Of a stretch of 64,000 bases of DNA, positions 45,913 to 54,268 are shown one piece after another. Position 1 is the stretch's first letter. Every line of letters starts with the position of its first letter. The translations under genes and the position numbers were made by a program. The notes beneath the pieces are model-generated. The model was given only the letters and a program-made list of their open reading frames with translations, ran no database searches and had not been told where the DNA came from. This DNA is from Cyanobacteriota bacterium (GTDB taxonomy: Bacteria; Acidobacteriota; Vicinamibacteria; Vicinamibacterales; UBA2999): the NCBI GenBank assembly GCA_019752015.1, contig JAIEMQ010000044.1:186001-250000 (forward strand). Direction: 5' to 3'.

Positions 45913-46947
45913 TTGTCTGGCGACGAAGTCGCCGACCGCCGTCGTGCCGAGCGAGCCGCCGATGTCGGTGGTGGTCTGGTTGGCGGCAATCGCCGCTTCG
46001 ACGGCAGACTCGATCGCCCTGGCTTCGTCGCGCTTCCCCATCGTTTCCAGCATCAGCGCGGTGGAGAGAATCGCGCCGATCGGGTTGGCGACATTTTTCC
46101 CCGCCAGCGGCGGCGCCGATCCGTGCACCGGTTCGAAGAGCGACGTCTTTCCAGGATGGATATTTCCCGACGCCGCCATTCCAAGGCCACCCTGCAGTGC
46201 TCCGCCGATATCGGTGATGATGTCGCCGAACAGGTTGTTGGTGACGATGACCTGGTACTGACCCGGATCCTTGACGAGAAACATCGCCAGCGCGTCGATG
46301 TATTGGTGCGTCGCGGTGATCCCGGGATAGAGCGCCGCGACTGCCTTGAACACCCGCTGCCAGAGCGCGTGGCCCTGCTGCATGGCGTTGCTCTTGTCGG
46401 CCATGCACACCTTCGTGAGGCCGTGGTCCTGCGCGAATTCGAACGCGTGCCTGATGATTCGATGCACGCCCTTGTAGGTGTTGATCTCTTCCTGGAGCGC
46501 CACCTCGTCGTCTGTGCCGGCCTTGAAGCGTCCGCCGACGCTGACATAGACGCCTTCGGTGTTCTCGCGGAATACGACGAAGTTGATGTCCTTGCGGCCG
46601 CGATTCTTGAGCGGGCTGAGCCGATCGTCGAGCAGCTTGACCGGGCGATAGTTGACGTAGAGATCGAGCTCGAAGCGGGTGCCGAGCAGAATGTCGCGCG
46701 CGTGCCGGTTGTCGGCGACGCGCGGATCGCCGAGCGCGCCGACGAAGATCGCGTCGAACTCGCGCAGCATCTGGTAGCCGTTGGCCGGCAGCGTCTCGCC
46801 GGTCTTCAGAAAATGATCGGCGCTCCACGGCAGGTGCTCGAGAGCAAAGCGGCGGCCGAACGCGTCGCCGGCGGCCGTCAGGACTTTCACGGCTTCCGCC
46901 GTGACGTCCTTGCCGATGCCGTCTCCCGCTATGACCGCGATTTTCAT
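45895..46947 (-). CDS. Isocitrate/isopropylmalate-family dehydrogenase
   Basis: A 350-aa beta-decarboxylating dehydrogenase. N-terminal IAVIAGDGIGKDV, the substrate signature VVFRENTEGVYVSVGG, catalytic Tyr/Lys/Asp region MADKSNAMQ, TNNLFGDIITDIGGALQGGLGMA, and NAD/NADP region GSAPPLAGKNVANPIG. ENTEGVY suits isocitrate-, homoisocitrate- or tartrate-type enzymes more than LeuB. The exact 2-oxo acid is open. Placement inside a thiolase operon is unusual. C-terminal NK stop is heptamer encoded. Confidence 0.85.
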   Translation of the reverse strand: MKIAVIAGDGIGKDVTAEAVKVLTAAGDAFGRRFALEHLPWSADHFLKTGETLPANGYQMLREFDAIFVGALGDPRVADNRHARDILLGTRFELDLYVNYRPVKLLDDRLSPLKNRGRKDINFVVFRENTEGVYVSVGGRFKAGTDDEVALQEEINTYKGVHRIIRHAFEFAQDHGLTKVCMADKSNAMQQGHALWQRVFKAVAALYPGITATHQYIDALAMFLVKDPGQYQVIVTNNLFGDIITDIGGALQGGLGMAASGNIHPGKTSLFEPVHGSAPPLAGKNVANPIGAILSTALMLETMGKRDEARAIESAVEAAIAANQTTTDIGGSLGTTAVGDFVARQITKNK

Positions 46948-46951
46948 TTCT

Positions 46952-46986
46952 AACTTTTAACTTTTAACTTTTAACTTTTAACTTTG
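46952..46986 (-). repeat. Heptanucleotide tandem repeat AAAAGTT, five units
   Basis: Coding-strand units of AAAAGTT, the first with a C (CAAAGTT). The array contains the thiolase stop (46978-46980) and ends four bases before the dehydrogenase ATG. The same unit occurs at 30683-30766. Confidence 0.9.
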
Positions 46987-48183
46987 CACTTCTATGGCCA
47001 TCGCCATGCCCATACCGCCGCTGACGCAGAGTGTTGCCAAACCCCTAGTCTTGCCCTGCCGCTGCAGTTCGTGCAAGAGCGTAACGACGATACGCGCGCC
47101 GCTGCAGCCGATCGGGTGACCAAGGGCAATCGCGCCGCCGTTGACATTCAGCTTCTCAGCGGGAATCGGCACGTCCTTCAGCACCGCGAGCACCTGCGCG
47201 GCAAAGGCTTCGTTGATCTCGACGAGATCGAAATCGCCGATCGACAGGCCCGTGCGCTCCTTCAGCTTCGCAATCGCCGGCACCGGGCCGATCCCCATGA
47301 TCCGCGGGTCGACACCGGCACTCGACCAGCCCACGATTCTGGCGATCGGGGTGAGCCCGCGCGCCCTGACAAAATCCGCCGATGCGAGCACGAGCGCCGC
47401 GGCGCCGTCCGTGATCCCCGAGGCGGATCCCGCGGTGATGATGCCGTCATGCCCGTCGACTCTTGGAAACGTCAACGGGAGCTTTCCGAGCGCCTCGATC
47501 GTCGAGCCGTGCCGCGGATGTTCATCGACGCTCACCTCGATCGACCTGCCTTGTTCGGTGATCGCGACCGGCGCGATCTCGCGCGTGAAGTGCCCCGCCT
47601 TCTGCGCCGCTTCCGCCTTACGCTGGCTCTCGAGCGCAAACCGATCTGATTGCTCCCGCGTGATGCCGTATTGACGCGCGAGCACTTCCGCCGTCTCGCC
47701 CATGATCAAGCCCGACAGCGGATCGGCGAATCCGTCGCGATACATGGCGTCGACGAACTGGAAGTGGCCCATCTTGTGGCCCCAGCGCGCGTCGTTCGCG
47801 TCGACGAGATAGGGGACGCGGCTCATGTTCTCGATGCCGCCCGCCAGCACGACGTCCGATTCCCCGAGCATGATGCTTTGCGCGCCCGATGCAAGCGCCT
47901 GCATGCCGCCCGCGCACGCTTTGTTGATGGTGTATGCCGGCGACGTGTGTGGAACGCCCCCGCGATGCGCCACCTGACGGGCGGGATTGGGACCCACACC
48001 GGCCGGGCGGCCGTGACCCATCAGCACTTCCTGAACGTCAGAGGGCTGAATGCCGGCGCGGCTCATCGCCGCCTTCGCGGCCACCATCCCGAGTTCGGCG
48101 GCATGGACGTCCTTGAACGACCCGCCGAACCGGCCGATCGGCGTCCTGGCGGCGCCAAGAATCACCACGTCCCGCACTGTCAT
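46978..48183 (-). CDS. Acetyl-CoA acetyltransferase (thiolase), second copy
   Basis: A 401-aa thiolase, first gene of the operon. Active-site Cys in INKACAGGMQAL, EINEAFAAQ, GHPIGCSGARIV, and CVSGGMGMAM for the second Cys. It differs from the other thiolase at the substrate loop, so the two may handle different chain lengths. It begins 27 bases after a putative promoter. Together with the dehydrogenase it makes a short acyl-CoA or butanoate-type pathway. Confidence 0.93.
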   Translation of the reverse strand: MTVRDVVILGAARTPIGRFGGSFKDVHAAELGMVAAKAAMSRAGIQPSDVQEVLMGHGRPAGVGPNPARQVAHRGGVPHTSPAYTINKACAGGMQALASGAQSIMLGESDVVLAGGIENMSRVPYLVDANDARWGHKMGHFQFVDAMYRDGFADPLSGLIMGETAEVLARQYGITREQSDRFALESQRKAEAAQKAGHFTREIAPVAITEQGRSIEVSVDEHPRHGSTIEALGKLPLTFPRVDGHDGIITAGSASGITDGAAALVLASADFVRARGLTPIARIVGWSSAGVDPRIMGIGPVPAIAKLKERTGLSIGDFDLVEINEAFAAQVLAVLKDVPIPAEKLNVNGGAIALGHPIGCSGARIVVTLLHELQRQGKTRGLATLCVSGGMGMAMAIEVQS

Positions 48184-48210
48184 CGTGGCGATGATATCAA
48201 ACGAGTGTTC

Positions 48211-48239
48211 AAATCATTCTCCCTGGCCCTCCTCGTCAA
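48211..48239 (-). promoter_or_regulatory. Possible promoter of the thiolase-to-dehydrogenase operon
   Basis: Minus strand TTGACG (48239-48234), 17 bases, TGATTT (48216-48211). The -35 is strong, the -10 weak. The region between this operon and the sulfotransferase stop (101 bp) also holds a hairpin, GACCC-GTTAAT-GGGTC (48261-48276), placed to end the sulfotransferase RNA. Confidence 0.35.
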
Positions 48240-48284
48240 GCTCGTAGCAGAGGGTGACCCGTTAATGGGTCGCCTCGTTTTTGC

Positions 48285-48959
48285 CTACAGATTTTCGATG
48301 TCGATGGCGGCGCGATCAGGCGGACCGGTCGAACGCCGCGCTGCGTGACGGTTGCGATACAGGCTCACGTCGACCGCCGCCGCCATCCGTCCGAGGTCGA
48401 GCCGGCATCCCAGGAACTGCTCGATGCGCCGGGACATCTCCACCGGATCTTCGATCACAGCCTGATAGGCAACCTCGATGGCCAGGAATCGAGGATCGCG
48501 ATCGAGCAGCCGCTCGATGGTGCGCAAGTGCGCCTCGTAGGCGGCTTTCAACGCGACGGTGGAAGACGCAGCGCCCGGCTGGCCGCGTCCGGCCAGCATC
48601 TTGTCCTGGGACGCCAGCACCTCATCGAGATCGCGGCGCATGAAAATCACGTGATACGTGTTGTCGGCAGGCAAGTGTGCCAGCAACGGCGAGACGATCT
48701 TGACCGCCCGCCCGCGTCCCTCGCGGACCCACTCTTTGTCGAGCGGCTTGTCGAGATCCTTGATCCGTTCGAGCTCGTAGTAGCCGTGCGGATTCTGCTC
48801 GTCAGCGGCGCGCCGGCCGTCGGTCCAGACCCGAAGTCCTCCGGCGTCCAGCATCGCCATCATCATCGACGTGCCCGAACGCGGCAGTCCCGATACGACA
48901 ATCAATGGACGCCCGTACAACATCCGCCGCACCAAACCAGTCCATCGCCTCATATCCAC
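48285..48959 (-). CDS. Sulfotransferase-family protein
   Basis: A 224-aa P-loop protein. PAPS-binding 5' loop IVVSGLPRSGTSMMMAML (19-36) and a 3'-phosphate region VIFMRRDLDEVLASQDKML are present. A Tyr/Arg-rich mid section (NPHGYYELERIKDLDKPLDKEWV) suits the acceptor site. Small for the family. It could sulfate or otherwise modify a surface glycan or lipid. It is divergent from the phosphodiesterase-like gene, whose start lies 33 bases away, so both share a promoter region. Confidence 0.8.
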   Translation of the reverse strand: MDMRRWTGLVRRMLYGRPLIVVSGLPRSGTSMMMAMLDAGGLRVWTDGRRAADEQNPHGYYELERIKDLDKPLDKEWVREGRGRAVKIVSPLLAHLPADNTYHVIFMRRDLDEVLASQDKMLAGRGQPGAASSTVALKAAYEAHLRTIERLLDRDPRFLAIEVAYQAVIEDPVEMSRRIEQFLGCRLDLGRMAAAVDVSLYRNRHAARRSTGPPDRAAIDIENL

Positions 48960-48991
48960 GCCGCCGGCGGCTGATATACGATACGCGCAGT

Positions 48992-51097
48992 TTGGCTTCC
49001 TGTGTGTGGCGATCGCGAGCCCATCGCCGGCGCGTCGCTGTTGTGGCGCTGGGCTGCGTGCTCGCCGCCTCGCCGGTCGAGGCGTACATCGGTCCCGGCG
49101 CGGGCTTCGCCCTGATCTCGTCGGCGTTCGTGCTGCTGACGACGGTCGTCCTTGCGCTGGCGTCGCTGCTGGTATGGCCGTTCCGTGCCGCGATGCGATC
49201 GTTCCGCAGGCTGGCGGTCAAGCCGTTGATCAAGCGGCTCGTGATCGTCGGGTTCGACGGCCAGGATCCCACGCTGACCGACCGGTTCATGGCGGCAGGG
49301 AAACTGCCCAATTTCACCAGGCTCGCGCAGCGCGGCAGCTACCACCGGTTGCGCACCACCTTCCCGGCGGTGTCGCCGGTGGCGTGGTCGTCCTTCAGCA
49401 CGGGCGTCTCTCCGGCCAGGCACAACATTTTCGACTTCCTCGACCGCGATCTGCGCAGCTACCTGCCGGTGCTGTCGTCGACGTTCATCGGCCGGGCGAT
49501 GCGGACGGTGAAGATCGGACGGTTCCGCGTGCCGTTGTCGCGGCCGGACCTCCGGCTGCTCCGGCGGTCGAAGCCGTTCTGGAGCATTCTTGGCGAGCAC
49601 GACGTATGGAGCACCATTCTGCGCGTGCCGATCACGTTTCCACCCGATCGTTTTCACGGCGCCCAGCTGAGCGCCATGTGTGTGCCCGACCTGCTGGGTA
49701 CTCAGGGAACGTTCACCGTACTGACCACCCGTCCGCCGGGCAGCGGTCGTACGGAGGGCGGAGTCCGGGGGGCGCTGCAGCGGACGCCCGCCGGCTTCGA
49801 GGGCGCGGTCCACGGGCCGCCGAACACGTTCGTGGACGGCGAGCCGGCCATGGTGCTGCCGCTGTCCCTGCGTGCCGACGGCGATCGCGCGCGCCTCACC
49901 ATCAGCGGGCGCACCCACGTGCTCGAGCCAGGCCGTCTCAGCGAGTGGATTCCGCTGGCGTTTCCGGCGGTGCCGCTGGTGACCGTGCGCGGCATCTGTC
50001 GCATGCTCGTCACCGAGATCGGCGAGCATGCCACGCTCTACATCTCGCCGATCAACATCGACCCGGAAAAGCCGGCGATGCCGGTGTCGCATCCGCCGTA
50101 CTATGCGACGTATCTGGCGAAGAAGATCGGGCCGTACGCGACGCTCGGGCTTGCCGAAGACACCTGGGCGCTGAACGAACGGGTGATCGACGAGGCCACC
50201 TTCCTGAAACAGACCTGCGACATCGACGCCGAGCGGGAGCGCATGTTGTTCGCCGGCCTCGATCAGCTGCGCCGGGGCAGCCTGGTCTGCGTCTTCGATG
50301 CGACCGATCGCATTCAGCACATGTTCTGGCGCTATCTCGATCCGGCACATCCGGCCCATCCTTCGCGTCGCGGCGATGAGACGCCGGAACACCAGGACGC
50401 GATCGAAGCGCTGTATGTGCGCAACGACGCGCTCGTCGGCCGCATGATGGCGCGGCTTCAGGACGGCGACGTGCTGATGGTGCTCTCCGACCATGGCTTC
50501 ACCTCCTTCCGGCGAGGGGTGAACCTCAACCGCTGGCTGCTCGATCACGGCTATCTGACCCTGAAGCGCGGCGGCGATCCGGGCGCGGAATGGTTGCGTG
50601 ACGTCGACTGGTCGATGACCCGCGCTTACGCGATGGGGCTGACCGGGCTCTTTCTCAACCTCAAAGGCCGCGAACCGGCGGGCATTGTCGAACCGGCAGA
50701 CGCGGCGCGTCTCAGGCACGAGCTTGTTGCCAGCCTCTCGGGACTGCGGGACGAGCACGCGGGGACCGTTGGCATCACCGAGGTCTTCGACACGCGCGCG
50801 CTCTACAACGGTCCCTACGTGGAGAACGCTCCCGATCTGCTGATCGGGTACAACGCGGGGTATCGCACGTCGTGGGCCGGCGCCAAAGGCGTGGTGGCAG
50901 GGGACGTGTTCGAAGACAACACCAAAGCGTGGAGCGGCGATCACTGCATTGACCCGCGCCAGGTGCCGGGGATCCTGTTCTGCAGTCGCGCCGTGACCGC
51001 GGCGGACCCCGCACTCATCGACATTGCGCCCACCGCGCTTCACCTGTTCGGCATTCGCCCGCCCTCGTACATGGAAGGCAAGGTGCTGCTCGCATGA
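48992..51097 (+). CDS. Exported type I phosphodiesterase/alkaline phosphatase-superfamily protein A
   Basis: About 701 aa. A TTG at 48992 or GTG at 49004 would begin a signal (VAVVALGCVLAASPVEA) and a further helix follows (residues 32-65). Catalytic core: LVIVGFDGQDPTLTDRFM (metal Asp), SPVAWSSFSTGVSPARHNIFDFL with the nucleophile Ser/Thr region, VLSDHGFTSF (metal Asp/His) and WSGDHCIDP (metal His). A long insert (residues 215-390) carries the substrate lid. Its downstream neighbour is a paralogue, overlapping by four bases. Hydrolyses phosphodiesters or transfers phospho-headgroups; substrate unknown. Confidence 0.85.
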   Translation: MASCVWRSRAHRRRVAVVALGCVLAASPVEAYIGPGAGFALISSAFVLLTTVVLALASLLVWPFRAAMRSFRRLAVKPLIKRLVIVGFDGQDPTLTDRFMAAGKLPNFTRLAQRGSYHRLRTTFPAVSPVAWSSFSTGVSPARHNIFDFLDRDLRSYLPVLSSTFIGRAMRTVKIGRFRVPLSRPDLRLLRRSKPFWSILGEHDVWSTILRVPITFPPDRFHGAQLSAMCVPDLLGTQGTFTVLTTRPPGSGRTEGGVRGALQRTPAGFEGAVHGPPNTFVDGEPAMVLPLSLRADGDRARLTISGRTHVLEPGRLSEWIPLAFPAVPLVTVRGICRMLVTEIGEHATLYISPINIDPEKPAMPVSHPPYYATYLAKKIGPYATLGLAEDTWALNERVIDEATFLKQTCDIDAERERMLFAGLDQLRRGSLVCVFDATDRIQHMFWRYLDPAHPAHPSRRGDETPEHQDAIEALYVRNDALVGRMMARLQDGDVLMVLSDHGFTSFRRGVNLNRWLLDHGYLTLKRGGDPGAEWLRDVDWSMTRAYAMGLTGLFLNLKGREPAGIVEPADAARLRHELVASLSGLRDEHAGTVGITEVFDTRALYNGPYVENAPDLLIGYNAGYRTSWAGAKGVVAGDVFEDNTKAWSGDHCIDPRQVPGILFCSRAVTAADPALIDIAPTALHLFGIRPPSYMEGKVLLA

Positions 51098-53046
51098 CGC
51101 GGCGTGTCGTGCTGGCGTTGATCACGCTCGTGTTCGCGGCGGCCGCGGGGTGCCGGGGCGCAGTGCACCCCGGCAAACGCGTCATCGTGCTCGGTTTCGA
51201 CGGGCTCGATTACGAAATCACGCGAGCGCTCATCGAGCAGGGGCGGCTGCCGAACTTCAAGCGCCTGGCGTCGACCGGAGGATTCGCGCCGCTCGCGACG
51301 ACCATCCCGCCGCAAAGTCCGGTGGCGTGGTCGACGTTCATGACCGGCCTCGATCCGGGCAGGCACGGCATCTTTGATTTCATTCATCGCAATCCGCAGA
51401 CGATGGTGCCCTATCTGTCGACGACCAGCACGGCGCCCTCCCCGCGCACGATCACCGTGGGCGAATGGCAGTTTCCACTCACCAGCGGCAGCGTCGAATC
51501 GCTGCGGCATGGCCAGCCGTTCTGGGAAGTCCTCGAGGCGCGCGGGGTGGAGACGACCATCATCCGCATGCCGGCGAACTTTCCTCCCTCCGGCTCGGCG
51601 ACTCGCGAGCTGAGCGGCATGGGGACTCCCGATCTGCTCGGGACCTACGGAACGTTCTCCCTCTACACGTCGGATCCGTACGCGTTCGGCGGATTGCCCC
51701 TGTCCGGCGGCACGTGGTATCCGGTGGAGGTCCACGACAACGTCGTGCGCGCGCAACTGCACGGGCCACCGAATCCCTTCCGCACGACCGGCGAGGCAGT
51801 GACCGCCGACTTCACGTTGTACGTGGATACCGAGCGCCCGGTGGCCAAACTCGTCGTCGGCGGCGAAGAGCGGGTGCTGGCGGTGGGCGACTGGACCGGC
51901 TGGCTGCCGGTGGACTTCGACGTGCGCGTGCCGCTGCAGGGCCTTCGCGGGATGGCGCGCTTCTATTTGAAGAGCGTCACGCCCGATCTCCAGTTGTATG
52001 TGTCGCCGATCAACATCGATCCCGTCACACCGGCGTTGCCGGTGTCCTCGCCCGCGGCGTATGGCGCGGAGCTTGCGGCCGCGACCGGGCGGTTTTATAC
52101 GCAGGGCATGCCGGAAGATACGCAGGCGCTCAAGCAGGGCGTCCTGTCGCGCGCCGAATTTCTGGCGCAGGCGCGGCTCGCCGGAGACGAGGTGCGACGG
52201 CAATATCAACACGTGCTGGGCGGATTCAACGGCGGAATGCTGTTCTATTACTTCGGCAACGTCGATCAGGTGTCGCACATGCTGTTTCGCGCGCGCGATC
52301 CGCTCCACCCCGCCTACGATCCCGCCGTCGATCCGCAATACGCCGATGTGATCGACACGCTCTATGCCGGCCTCGATCGTATCGTCGGCGACACGCTGGC
52401 GGCGCTTGGCGGCGGTGATACGCTGATCGTGCTTTCGGATCACGGCTTCGCGCCGTGGCGCCGGAAATTTCATCTCAACACGTGGTTGAAGGAAGAAGGA
52501 TTTCTGACGCTGGCCAACCCCGCGCGCGAGGACGATCCGGGCTTCTTCGGCAATGTCGACTGGTCGCGCACGCGGGCCTATGGCGTGGGGTTGAACGGTC
52601 TTTATATCAACGTGCGCGGCCGCGAACGCACCGGCGTGGTCGCGCCGGAGGAGCGCGCGCGCGTGCGCGATCAGATCGCGGCCCGCTTGCTGGCGACGAT
52701 CGATCCGGCCACGCGCCAGCCCGCCGTCACCAAGGTCTACACGCGCGAAGATGTCTACACCGACGCCGGCTATTTCGACCGCGCGCCCGACCTCGTGATT
52801 GGCTATGCCCGCGGCACGCGCGCCTCGGATGAAAGCGCGCTGGGCGGCATTGCGAAAACAGTCTTCGCCGACAACATGGATCCCTGGAGCGGCGATCACT
52901 GCATGGATCATGAGACGGTGCCGGGGGTGCTGCTGTCGAGCCGCCGGTTACGCAGGCTCGCGCCGTCACTCGACAAGGTGGCGGCAGCCGTGCTCGCGGA
53001 GTTTGGCATCGAGGATTTTCCGGCGCGCGCCTCGGCGGCGCGCTGA
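51094..53046 (+). CDS. Phosphodiesterase-superfamily lipoprotein B
   Basis: A 650-aa paralogue with signal and lipobox: LVFAAAAGC (Cys20). Core motifs match protein A: VIVLGFDGLDYEITRALIEQGRLPNF, SPVAWSTFMTGLDPGRHGIFDFI, VLSDHGFAPW and WSGDHCMDH. The two likely form a pair or act on one substrate in turn: A is membrane-linked by helices, B by a lipid. Starts at the ATG of an ATGA overlap. Downstream are a small helix-helix protein and a membrane protein. Confidence 0.87.
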   Translation: MTRRVVLALITLVFAAAAGCRGAVHPGKRVIVLGFDGLDYEITRALIEQGRLPNFKRLASTGGFAPLATTIPPQSPVAWSTFMTGLDPGRHGIFDFIHRNPQTMVPYLSTTSTAPSPRTITVGEWQFPLTSGSVESLRHGQPFWEVLEARGVETTIIRMPANFPPSGSATRELSGMGTPDLLGTYGTFSLYTSDPYAFGGLPLSGGTWYPVEVHDNVVRAQLHGPPNPFRTTGEAVTADFTLYVDTERPVAKLVVGGEERVLAVGDWTGWLPVDFDVRVPLQGLRGMARFYLKSVTPDLQLYVSPINIDPVTPALPVSSPAAYGAELAAATGRFYTQGMPEDTQALKQGVLSRAEFLAQARLAGDEVRRQYQHVLGGFNGGMLFYYFGNVDQVSHMLFRARDPLHPAYDPAVDPQYADVIDTLYAGLDRIVGDTLAALGGGDTLIVLSDHGFAPWRRKFHLNTWLKEEGFLTLANPAREDDPGFFGNVDWSRTRAYGVGLNGLYINVRGRERTGVVAPEERARVRDQIAARLLATIDPATRQPAVTKVYTREDVYTDAGYFDRAPDLVIGYARGTRASDESALGGIAKTVFADNMDPWSGDHCMDHETVPGVLLSSRRLRRLAPSLDKVAAAVLAEFGIEDFPARASAAR

Positions 53047-53063
53047 ACCCGATCGGAGGCACG

Positions 53064-53258
53064 ATGTTCGGAACAGGCCGCATCAAACTGGACAAGGCGC
53101 TGATGGAGCGCGCGCGACGTTACGCCGGCCTCGCCGGGTACTCGTCGGTCGAGGAGTTCATCACCCACGTGCTGGAAAAGGAAATGAAGCATCTCGATGA
53201 TGCCGGATCCGAGGACGAGATCAAGAAAAGGCTGAAAGGCCTCGGCTACATTTCGTGA
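53064..53258 (+). CDS. Small ribbon-helix-helix-like protein
   Basis: A 64-aa basic-to-acidic protein: residues 5-45 (GRIKLDKALMERARRYAGLAGYSSVEEFITHVLEKEM) have the strand-helix-helix layout of RHH DNA-binding or antitoxin-like proteins; the end LGYIS is short. Good ribosome site (GGAGGCAC). It could regulate the operon, though in this conserved neighbourhood a protein-interaction role is equally possible. The next gene starts 4 bases after its stop. Confidence 0.75.
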   Translation: MFGTGRIKLDKALMERARRYAGLAGYSSVEEFITHVLEKEMKHLDDAGSEDEIKKRLKGLGYIS

Positions 53259-53262
53259 GTTG

Positions 53263-54093
53263 ATGGAGCCACTCAACCGGGTGCTCCGCGCCGCTGTCGA
53301 TGCCGCGCTGTCACCGCTTGCACCGCTGCCGCCGATTGCCGCCATCGCGGTGGTGTCGCTCGCCGTCGCCGTGGCCATGCTGCTGGTTGTTCGCCGGACC
53401 TCGAATCAGCCGGCGATTGCGCAGGTGAAGCGGCAGATTCAGGCATCCATCTTCGAGATTCGCCTCTTCAACGCCGACATCAGGGCGCTGCACAGCACGA
53501 TCGACGTGCTGCGCCATAACCTGACGTATCTGCGGCTGTCGCTGGCGCCGCTGCCCTGGGTGATCGTGCCGATGACGCTGCTGGTGGCGCATTTGCAGTT
53601 TTATTACGGCTACGAGGGCTTCGCCCCCGGGCAGGACGCGGTGTTCAAGGTTCGCATCGCCCGGAATAGTCTCCCTCCAGGGGGCGGCAGGCCTCGCGTC
53701 GGACTCGAGGCGCCACCCGGGGTGCAAGTGCAGACACCACAGGTGTGGATCGCCTCGGAACGGGAGGCGGCCTGGCGTATCGGCTTCAGCGCGCCTGGCG
53801 ACTACGAATTGAGGGTCACGGTAGACAGGCAAACGGTAACCAAGACGGTGCGAGTGTCCGGCGGAATCGGCCGGCGCTCCCCCGGCCGCTATCGGGCCGG
53901 GTTGCTGAGCCAGGTGCTGTATCCGGCAGAACCGCCCATGCCGCCACAAGGGGCCGTGGACGCGATCGAAGTGTCCTATCCCCATCGTGAACTGAAAGTG
54001 CTGGGCCGTCGCGTCAACTGGTCGACCACTTTTGTCGGAATGGCGCTGCTTTTTGCCTGGCTGCTCCGCTCCACCCTGGGCGTCGAGCTGTAG
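53263..54093 (+). CDS. Three-helix membrane protein, Oxa1/EMC3-like layout
   Basis: A 276-aa protein. First helix residues 25-43, a charged coiled-coil (KRQIQASIFEIRLFNADIRALHSTIDVLRHNLTYLRLSLAP, 55-96), helix two (WVIVPMTLLVAHLQFYYG), a beta-rich domain (residues 118-240) and a last helix (TFVGMALLFAWLLRSTLG). Helix-coiled-coil-helix with a third helix recalls the Oxa1/EMC3/TMCO1 superfamily, though with an added domain; this is a fold guess. It ends the phosphodiesterase operon and is absent from simple textbook operons. Possible role: insertase or partner for the phosphodiesterases. Confidence 0.65.
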   Translation: MEPLNRVLRAAVDAALSPLAPLPPIAAIAVVSLAVAVAMLLVVRRTSNQPAIAQVKRQIQASIFEIRLFNADIRALHSTIDVLRHNLTYLRLSLAPLPWVIVPMTLLVAHLQFYYGYEGFAPGQDAVFKVRIARNSLPPGGGRPRVGLEAPPGVQVQTPQVWIASEREAAWRIGFSAPGDYELRVTVDRQTVTKTVRVSGGIGRRSPGRYRAGLLSQVLYPAEPPMPPQGAVDAIEVSYPHRELKVLGRRVNWSTTFVGMALLFAWLLRSTLGVEL

Positions 54094-54113
54094 GTTCAGC
54101 CTGAGCGTAAACT

Positions 54114-54143
54114 TTGTCACGGGTTGCAATTTTGCGGTAAGCT
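54114..54143 (+). promoter_or_regulatory. Possible promoter for the TonB receptor
   Basis: TTGTCA (54114-54119), 18 bases, TAAGCT (54138-54143). Weak -10; about 125 bases before the receptor ATG, which has a GAGGAGAC ribosome site. Confidence 0.3.
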
Positions 54144-54268
54144 TCCGGAGTTGGGCGCTAAGTCGTTGAAAGTGGATTTGTTATGGCCGGGCTTCTGAAC
54201 TGGCGGTGGTTGGCCGCCACTTGTACGTGTTCATTGAGGATGACGTCCCTTTATCGAGGAGACTTGGG

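Noticed and set aside
44696-46828. A single long minus-strand fusion of the dehydrogenase region with thiolase
   Set aside because: The frame is out of phase with the dehydrogenase and only the thiolase part is real; read-through is caused by the stop-free heptamer spacer.
48950-52911. Long minus-strand frames (over 600 codons) across both phosphodiesterase genes
   Set aside because: Both lie fully opposite genes with conserved metal-site motifs; composition (His/Arg/Val/Asp) is that of a frame complementary to high-GC codons.
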